Shown one piece after another: positions 58,630 through 64,000 of a stretch of DNA of 64,000 bases (position 1 is its first letter; every line of letters begins with the position of its first letter). The stretch comes from [Mycobacterium] vasticus (GTDB taxonomy: Bacteria; Actinomycetota; Actinomycetes; Mycobacteriales; Mycobacteriaceae). The position numbers and the translations under genes are program-made. A model generated the notes under the pieces. It did not search any database and was not told the origin of the DNA. It saw nothing but the letters and a program-made list of their open reading frames with translations. Location of the stretch: positions 943,893-1,007,892 of the forward strand of contig NZ_CP084028.1 of assembly GCF_020181595.1 (NCBI RefSeq), in the 5' to 3' direction.

Positions 58630-60024
58630 ATGCGGATAGCGCGCCACATCTCTGATCTGATCGGCAACACCCCCCTGGTCGAGCTGAGTTCGATCGTCCC
58701 GCCCGGGGCGGGCCGGGTGGTGGCCAAGGTCGAATACCTCAACCCCGGTGCGAGTTCCAAGGACCGCATCGCGGTGAAGATGATCGACGCGGCCGAGGCC
58801 AGCGGCGCACTCAAACCCGGCGGCACCATCGTCGAACCCACCTCGGGCAACACCGGTGTCGGGCTGGCGCTGGTCGCGCAGCGCCGCGGCTACAAGTGCG
58901 TGTTCGTCTGCCCGGACAAGGTCAGCGAGGACAAGCAGAACGTGTTGCGGGCCTACGGCGCCGAAGTCGTGGTGTGCCCGACCGCCGTGTCGCCGGACGA
59001 CCCGGCCAGCTACTACAGCGTCTCCAACCGGCTGGTCACCGAGATCGACGGCGCCTGGAAGCCCGACCAGTACTCCAACCCCGCCGGGCCGGACAGTCAC
59101 TATGAGACCACCGGTCCGGAGATCTGGGCCGACACCGACGGCCAGGTCACACACTTCGTGGCGGGCATCGGCACCGGCGGCACCATCACCGGCACCGGCC
59201 GCTACCTCAAGGAGGTGTCGGCAGGCCGGGTGCAGATCGTCGGCGCCGACCCGGAGGGCTCGGTCTACTCCGGTGGCACCGGCCGGCCCTACCTGGTCGA
59301 AGGCGTCGGTGAGGACTTCTGGCCGGCTGCCTACGACCCGAGCATTCCCGACGAGATCATCGCCGTGTCCGACGCCGACTCGTTCGAGATGACCCGGCGC
59401 CTGGCCCGCGAAGAGGCGCTGCTGGTCGGCGGCTCCTGCGGGATGGCCGTGGTGGCCGCGGTGGAGGCGGCCGTCAAGGCCGGGCCCGACGCGCTCGTGG
59501 TTGTCCTGCTGCCCGACGGCGGCCGCGGCTACATGTCGAAGCTGTTCAACGACGCCTGGATGTCGTCCTACGGGTTCCTGCGCTCCCGGCTGGACGGCTC
59601 GACCGTGCAGCCCACCGTCGCCGACGTGCTGCGCGCCAAGTCCGGGGTGCTGCCGGACCTGGTGCACACCCACCCGTCGGAGACGCTGCGCGACGCCATA
59701 GGCATCCTGCGCGAGTACGGGGTGTCGCAGATGCCCGTCGTCGGCGCCGAGCCACCGGTGATGGCCGGTGAGGTCGCAGGCAGCGTGTCCGAGCGCGACC
59801 TGCTCTCGGCGGTGTTCGAGGGCCGGGCCAAGCTCGCCGACGCAGTGTCCAAGCACATGGGCCCGCCGCTGCCGCTGATCGGCTCCGGTGAGGTGGTCGG
59901 CGTCGCCGCGACCACCCTTGCCGAGGTCGACGCGGTGATGGTCGTCGAGGGCGGCAAGCCTGTGGGTGTGATCACCCGTCACGACCTGCTGGGTTTCTTG
60001 TCGGACGGGCCACGCCGCCGATAA
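58630..60024 (+). CDS. cbs: Cystathionine beta-synthase
   Basis: This PLP enzyme condenses homocysteine and serine to cystathionine. The 464-residue product has exactly the length of M. tuberculosis Cbs. The PLP Lys is in GASSKDRIAVKM, followed by EPTSGNTGVGLAL and GIGTGGTITG. A C-terminal pair of CBS domains (SQMPVVG, GVITRHDLLGFL) provides regulation. ATG 58630 gives the conserved MRIARHIS start; ATG 58621 would add three residues. It pairs functionally with metB downstream for transsulfuration. Confidence 0.96.
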   Translation: MRIARHISDLIGNTPLVELSSIVPPGAGRVVAKVEYLNPGASSKDRIAVKMIDAAEASGALKPGGTIVEPTSGNTGVGLALVAQRRGYKCVFVCPDKVSEDKQNVLRAYGAEVVVCPTAVSPDDPASYYSVSNRLVTEIDGAWKPDQYSNPAGPDSHYETTGPEIWADTDGQVTHFVAGIGTGGTITGTGRYLKEVSAGRVQIVGADPEGSVYSGGTGRPYLVEGVGEDFWPAAYDPSIPDEIIAVSDADSFEMTRRLAREEALLVGGSCGMAVVAAVEAAVKAGPDALVVVLLPDGGRGYMSKLFNDAWMSSYGFLRSRLDGSTVQPTVADVLRAKSGVLPDLVHTHPSETLRDAIGILREYGVSQMPVVGAEPPVMAGEVAGSVSERDLLSAVFEGRAKLADAVSKHMGPPLPLIGSGEVVGVAATTLAEVDAVMVVEGGKPVGVITRHDLLGFLSDGPRRR

Positions 60025-60104
60025 CCTCGCGGCGGCAGGCCTGCTGCGTTAGCGTTTTGCCGATTCGGTGATCGCACGCCAGGTTCATTCAAGAGAGGGT
60101 GTCC

Positions 60105-60788
60105 ATGACCAACCTTCCGCCTCCCCCCGGTGAATACCCGCCGCCGATGCCCGGCGACTACCCGCAGCAGGGCAACTACCCGCCCTCGCCGAGCAATTTC
60201 CCGCCGCCGGGCAATTACCCCCCGCCCCCCGGTGGGTACTACCCGCCGCCGCCGGCCGGTAACTTCCCGCCGCCCGCTCCGGGCTACTACTCGCCGCCGG
60301 TCGGAAACCCGGTGGGCCAGCTTCCACAGCAGGCCTACACGTCGTGGCTCACCCGTTTCGGGGCGTACCTGATCGACACCCTCCCGGTGATGGTCGTTTA
60401 CGGAATCCCGTCGATGATCGCCAACGGTATGGCCGACAAGGAATGCATCACCACGTCCTCGGGTGTGGCGTGCACGGTCACGCCGTCGGGCGTCGGCGTG
60501 CTGCTGATGTTCGTGGGTTGGGTGGCGGCGATGGCCTACGTGATCTGGAACTACGGCTACCGGCAGGGGACCACCGGCTCGAGCATCGGCAAGTCGGTGC
60601 TGAAGTTCAAGGTGGTCTCCGAGCAGACCGGGCTGCCGATCGGGTTCGGCATGTCCGTGGTGCGCCAGCTGGCCCACATCGTCGACAGCATCACGTTCTT
60701 CATCGGGTACCTGTTCCCGTTGTGGGATGCCAAACGTCAGACGCTGGCCGACAAGATCATGACGACGGTCTGCCTGCCCATCGAATGA
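60105..60788 (+). CDS. pra: Proline-rich antigen homologue, RDD-family membrane protein
   Basis: The 227-residue protein has a Pro/Tyr/Gly-rich N-terminus of repeated NYPPPPG-like units (residues 1-75) followed by an RDD domain with membrane helices (LTRFGAYLIDTLPVMVV, then GSSIGKSVLKFKVV). It corresponds to Pra (Rv1078) beside cbs. ATG 60105 has GAGAGGG upstream. It overlaps the following amidase gene (ATGA). Confidence 0.93.
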   Translation: MTNLPPPPGEYPPPMPGDYPQQGNYPPSPSNFPPPGNYPPPPGGYYPPPPAGNFPPPAPGYYSPPVGNPVGQLPQQAYTSWLTRFGAYLIDTLPVMVVYGIPSMIANGMADKECITTSSGVACTVTPSGVGVLLMFVGWVAAMAYVIWNYGYRQGTTGSSIGKSVLKFKVVSEQTGLPIGFGMSVVRQLAHIVDSITFFIGYLFPLWDAKRQTLADKIMTTVCLPIE

Positions 60789-61597
60789 GTGACGGGGCCG
60801 GCGGCGCTGGGTTGACCCGTCGGCGATTGATCTGGCTGGCGGGCGCCGCGGGTGTGGGCGCGGCCGCGGAGCTCAGCGGGTGTGCGCGTCGGGCGGACCC
60901 GTCGGCATCGGCGATCCCGGCTGCATCAGAGCTGATTCCGGCTGCACCACAGCCGATTTCGGCGCCCGTGCCCGAGTCGATCGCGCCGCCCCCGCGCGTC
61001 GGTGCGTCGGCTCCGCTGCTGTGCCGTGAAGCTTGGGGAGCCAGGCCGCCCCGGGGACCGGGGGTTCCGCACACTCCCAATCGCATGACGGTCCACCACA
61101 CTGAAGTGGTCCTCGGCGACAACAGCGACGCACCTGCCCGCCTGCGGCAACACCAGCGCTACCACCAGGATTCGCACGGGTGGATCGACATCGCCTACCA
61201 CGTCGGCGTCGACCGAAACGGGAACATCTACCAGCTGCGCAGCCCAGAGATCGTGGGGGACACCGCAACAGGCTACGACCCGACCGGTCACTTCCTGGTC
61301 GTGTGCGAGGGCGACTTCGACAAGGAACCCGTGTCGGACGCTCAGCTCAACGCAGCGGCACTGGTGTTCGCCTGGGCGGCTCAGCGGTTCGCCATTGCGA
61401 CCGACACGCTGGCCGGGCATCGCGATGTCAGCGATGGCACCACCTGTCCCGGGGAGAGCCTGTACGCGCATGTCACCTCGGGCGACCTCAAGCGCCGCAT
61501 CGACGGATTCATCGCCGACGGCCCGGTGGATCTGCACATGACGTGTGGCCCGGAAGCGGCCGCGATCGTGGCCGACATCGAGGCGGGGCGTCGCTGA
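60785..61597 (+). CDS. Exported N-acetylmuramoyl-L-alanine amidase / PGRP-type protein
   Basis: The 270-residue protein has a twin-arginine-type signal (TRRRLIWLAGAAGVG) with lipobox LSGC, a Pro/Ala linker, and an amidase-2/peptidoglycan-recognition domain. That domain includes WGARPP, VHHTEV (zinc His), WIDIAYHVGVDRNGNIYQ and GHRDVSDGTTCPG (zinc His and Cys). It should cleave the amide bond between muramic acid and the stem peptide. The gene is coupled to pra. In M. tuberculosis, as I recall, pra is followed directly by metB, so this is an insertion in the conserved order. Confidence 0.87.
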   Translation: MSDGAGGAGLTRRRLIWLAGAAGVGAAAELSGCARRADPSASAIPAASELIPAAPQPISAPVPESIAPPPRVGASAPLLCREAWGARPPRGPGVPHTPNRMTVHHTEVVLGDNSDAPARLRQHQRYHQDSHGWIDIAYHVGVDRNGNIYQLRSPEIVGDTATGYDPTGHFLVVCEGDFDKEPVSDAQLNAAALVFAWAAQRFAIATDTLAGHRDVSDGTTCPGESLYAHVTSGDLKRRIDGFIADGPVDLHMTCGPEAAAIVADIEAGRR

Positions 61598-61640
61598 CGT
61601 CAGCAGCAAATCATCTGGCGTGACCTGGTGGTTGGTGGCC

Positions 61641-61646
61641 TAGGCT
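61641..61646 (+). promoter_or_regulatory. Probable leaderless -10 element of metB
   Basis: TAGGCT fits TANNNT and ends 8 bases before ATG 61655. No ribosome-binding site is visible. Confidence 0.45.
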
Positions 61647-61654
61647 GGTCAGCG

Positions 61655-62821
61655 ATGACTGAGCACCGCAAACCCATGGGCCTGGCCACCACCGCGATCC
61701 ACGCCGGATACCGTCCCGACCCCGCCACCGGGGCGGTCAACGCGCCGATCTATGCCAGCAGCACCTTCGCCCAGGACGGCGTCGGCGGGCTGCGCAGCGG
61801 CTTCGAGTACGCCCGCACCGGCAACCCGACCCGCGCCGCCCTGGAAGCCGCCCTGGCCGCGGTCGAACGGGGCCGCTACGGGCGGGCGTTCTCCTCCGGG
61901 ATGGCCGCCACCGACTGTGCGCTGCGCGCGATGCTGCGCCCGGGCGATCACCTGATCATCCCGGACGACGCCTACGGCGGCACCTTCCGGCTGATCGACA
62001 AGGTGTTCGCCCACTGGGGCGTGACGCACACGCCGGTGGCGCTGTCGGACCTGGCCGCGGTGCGCGCAGCGCTCACCGACTCCACCCGGCTGATCTGGGT
62101 GGAGACCCCCACCAACCCGCTGCTGTCGATCGCCGACATCGCAGGCATAGCAGCCATCGGGCACGAAAAAGGCGTAAAGATATTGGTGGACAACACTTTC
62201 GCCTCACCTGCCCTGCAGCAGCCGCTGACCCTGGGCGCCGACGTGGTGCTGCACTCGACCACCAAATACATCGGCGGGCACTCCGATGTGGTGGGTGGCG
62301 CGTTGGTCACCGACGACGAGGAACTCGATGCCGCCTTCGCGTTCCTGCAGAACGGGGCCGGTGCAGTCCCGGGTCCCTTCGACGCCTACCTGACCATGCG
62401 GGGCCTCAAGACGTTGGTGCTGCGGATGCAGCGGCACAGTGAGAACGCCGCGGCGGTGGCCGATTTCCTCAACGGGCATCCGGCAGTGGACAGCGTGCTC
62501 TATCCGGGTCTGCCGGGGCACGCCGGACACGATGTGGCCGCGCGCCAGATGAGCGGCTTCGGCGGCATGGTGTCGGTGCGGATGCGCGGCGGTCGGGCCG
62601 CGGCACAACAACTCTGCGCGGCGACCCGGATCTTCATCCTGGCCGAGTCGCTGGGCGGGGTCGAGTCGCTGATCGAACACCCGGGCGCCATGACGCACGC
62701 GTCGACGGCCGGCTCACAACTGGAAGTCCCCGACGACCTGGTGCGGCTGTCGGTCGGTATCGAAGACATCGGCGACCTGCTCGCCGATCTGGAGCAGGCG
62801 CTGAGTCAAGCTCAGGAGTGA
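61655..62821 (+). CDS. metB: Cystathionine gamma-synthase
   Basis: This PLP enzyme makes cystathionine from an activated homoserine and cysteine; the mycobacterial enzyme can also work in the lyase direction. The 388-residue product has the length of M. tuberculosis MetB, with [22 protein letters not shown] and the PLP Lys in [14 protein letters not shown] 61655 follows a leaderless-type -10 element. Its last 10 bases overlap the convergent greA stop. Confidence 0.95.
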   Translation: MTEHRKPMGLATTAIHAGYRPDPATGAVNAPIYASSTFAQDGVGGLRSGFEYARTGNPTRAALEAALAAVERGRYGRAFSSGMAATDCALRAMLRPGDHLIIPDDAYGGTFRLIDKVFAHWGVTHTPVALSDLAAVRAALTDSTRLIWVETPTNPLLSIADIAGIAAIGHEKGVKILVDNTFASPALQQPLTLGADVVLHSTTKYIGGHSDVVGGALVTDDEELDAAFAFLQNGAGAVPGPFDAYLTMRGLKTLVLRMQRHSENAAAVADFLNGHPAVDSVLYPGLPGHAGHDVAARQMSGFGGMVSVRMRGGRAAAQQLCAATRIFILAESLGGVESLIEHPGAMTHASTAGSQLEVPDDLVRLSVGIEDIGDLLADLEQALSQAQE

Positions 62822-63306
62822 TAGGGCTCCGCGCTGACCAGGGTCACCTTGACGGTCTTGCCGCTGGGCACGGTGTAGCTGCGCTCCTCGTCCACCTTGG
62901 CGCCCAGCAGGGCGTGGCCCAGCGGCGAGTTCGGTGAGTACACCTCGAGCTTGTCTTCGCTGATGCCTTCCTGGCGGGTGGCGATCAGGAAGGTCTCGGT
63001 GTCGGACTTGTCGCCGTCGTAGAAGACCTTGACCACAGAACCCGGCAGCGCGACCCCGGACTGCGTCGGGGCCTCGCCGACCTTGGCGCTGTTCAGCAGC
63101 TCCTGCAGCTGCCGGATGCGGGCCTCCTGCTGGCCCTGCTCCTCGCGCGCGGCGTGATAGCCGCCGTTCTCCCGCAGGTCGCCCTCTTCGCGGCGGTCGT
63201 TGATCTCCGCGGCGATCACCGGACGGTTTGCGATCAGCTGGTCGAGTTCGGCCTTGAGCCGGTCGTGTGACTCCTGCGTCAACCAGGTCACCTGGGTGTC
63301 CGTCAT
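62812..63306 (-). CDS. greA: Transcription elongation factor GreA
   Basis: GreA enters the secondary channel of RNA polymerase and stimulates cleavage of backtracked RNA. The 164-residue protein has the N-terminal coiled coil with the acidic tip ([20 protein letters not shown]) and the C-terminal FKBP-like domain ([20 protein letters not shown]). ATG 63306 has GAGGAGC 8 bases upstream. Confidence 0.96.
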   Translation of the reverse strand: MTDTQVTWLTQESHDRLKAELDQLIANRPVIAAEINDRREEGDLRENGGYHAAREEQGQQEARIRQLQELLNSAKVGEAPTQSGVALPGSVVKVFYDGDKSDTETFLIATRQEGISEDKLEVYSPNSPLGHALLGAKVDEERSYTVPSGKTVKVTLVSAEPYHS

Positions 63307-63370
63307 CTCACTGTGCTCCTCGTGTCGTCGGACCCGGCGATTTCAGTCAGCGGGGGTCGACGCTTGTAAA

Positions 63371-63431
63371 TAATGCAGTCGTTAATGCAGCAATACACGG
63401 TCCCATCCGGAACCGTGCATCGGTACACGGT
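63371..63431 (-). promoter_or_regulatory. Short direct repeats upstream of greA
   Basis: TAATGCAG occurs at 63371-63378 and 63383-63390 (12 bp apart), and ACACGGT occurs at 63395-63401 and 63425-63431 (30 bp apart). The 137-bp gap between greA and the DUF4307 gene is AT-richer than its surroundings and probably holds the greA promoter. Confidence 0.35.
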
Positions 63432-63443
63432 ACCACCGCACCG

Positions 63444-63878
63444 TCAGGGTGACTGTAAATAACCTGGTACATCGGTCCCGCAACCGTAGACATCGCCCAT
63501 GACCGGGGGCTGGGACGACGCGACGGTCGTGGTCACCTGGACGGTCGCCGACTCCGACGGCCCGATCAGCAGCTCACGCCGGCCGGTCTCGCTGCCGTCG
63601 GCCGCCCGGACCCGCACGATGCAGTCCACCGGCTGCGACGGATCGGTCCTGGTCACGTTGATCGTCACCGACACCGTGTGGTCGTCGAGCACCCGGTAGC
63701 CGTACATGTCGCCCTTGACCTCGGCGGCGGTCAGCCGCTGGTAACCGAGCACGGCAAGGGCGGCAGCGGTCGCGACCGCCAGCACACCGAGGGTGATCGC
63801 CAGCAGCCGCCGGGGCAGGGCACTGCCTCGGGAATCCCCGTAGCGGGCCGGCGTCGGATCGGTCGTGGAGTCGGTCAT
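63444..63878 (-). CDS. DUF4307 membrane protein (Rv1081c-like)
   Basis: The 144-residue protein has a cytoplasmic N-terminus, one membrane helix (about residues 25-47) and an extracellular beta-rich domain (DDHTVSVTINVTRTDPSQP) with two Cys (DCIVRV, YGCGTD). It fits the DUF4307 family at the Rv1081c position between greA and mca. Its function is unknown. Confidence 0.85.
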   Translation of the reverse strand: MTDSTTDPTPARYGDSRGSALPRRLLAITLGVLAVATAAALAVLGYQRLTAAEVKGDMYGYRVLDDHTVSVTINVTRTDPSQPVDCIVRVRAADGSETGRRELLIGPSESATVQVTTTVASSQPPVMGDVYGCGTDVPGYLQSP

Positions 63879-63990
63879 CGTGCGGTGCGCCCCATGGTCG
63901 TCGGGATCGGTTGCCGCGCCCGTCGCGCGTGGTGGAACGATGGGGGCCGGAAACCAACCAGAACTATAGGGGTAATAGGGGAACGTGCAG

Positions 63991-64000
63991 ATGAGCGGAC
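63991..64000 (+). CDS. mca: Start of mca (mycothiol S-conjugate amidase), truncated by window end
   Basis: ATG-AGC-GGA-C is the last sequence in the window, preceded by a purine-rich AGGGGAA and a possible in-frame GTG at 63985. The call rests on gene order only: in M. tuberculosis mca (Rv1082) starts here, divergent from Rv1081c, and begins with Met-Ser. Too little sequence is present for any motif. Confidence 0.35.

Overview
The window is high-GC DNA from a mycobacterium. Gene content and order follow the stretch of the Mycobacterium tuberculosis chromosome around Rv1016c-Rv1082: lpqT, prs, glmU, tRNA-Gln, a TetR regulator, mfd, mazG, lpqU, eno, an FtsB-like gene, a DUF501 gene, ppx2, kdp, esx/PE/PPE, the Rv1057-type propeller, fadD14, echA8/echA9, fadA3, lipU, cbs, pra, metB, greA and the start of mca. 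PE/PPE proteins, an Esx pair of the EsxJ/EsxI type and a secreted haemophore point to a slow-growing or M. terrae-type mycobacterium. The species cannot be fixed from sequence reading alone.

Layout. 1-8.5 kb: a large exported protein joining a PGRS region, an 80-triplet collagen-like rod and a beta-propeller; then a sensor-domain membrane protein, an SDR enzyme, a DUF1254 lipoprotein, a haemophore with a coupled small secreted protein, LpqT and an ArsC-type protein. 8.5-24 kb: housekeeping genes (prs, glmU, tRNA-Gln, TetR-mfd-mazG, lpqU, eno, ftsB-like, DUF501, ppx2). This backbone is interrupted at 16.3-19.7 kb by a rhuM remnant, a PPE-PPW gene and an unusual reading frame in which a zinc-finger anti-sigma/membrane domain runs without a stop into a SigC-like sigma factor. 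24-35 kb: kdp potassium-transport genes, with two micro-ORFs, a frameshifted kdpA, and two KdpD sensor kinases facing each other around an MPT63-like gene, of which only one is paired with KdpE. 35-41 kb: a minus-strand type VII secretion cluster, PE-PPE-PPE-EsxJ-EsxI, closed by a strong hairpin terminator and followed by a separate PE-PPE pair. 41-50 kb: a small DUF732 secreted protein, a UAA tRNA, an AT-rich regulatory region before a propeller gene, fadD14 and followers, two patatin-like genes, and a cysteine dioxygenase-rhodanese operon. 50-64 kb: lipid catabolism and esterase genes, a Bax-inhibitor-like membrane protein, and cbs-pra-amidase-metB-greA.

Regulation visible in the sequence. 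Several genes start exactly 7-8 bases after a TANNNT element, the signature of leaderless mycobacterial transcripts. One of these is a 14-codon ORF with three consecutive Cys codons just upstream of cysteine dioxygenase, a probable cysteine-sensing leader peptide. Direct repeats of TTAAC/GTAAC with an 11-bp period lie upstream of exported-protein genes. Two 61-bp palindromic elements fill the convergent gap at 55 kb.

Gene families are assigned by reading protein motifs and recalling homologues; no database search was run.
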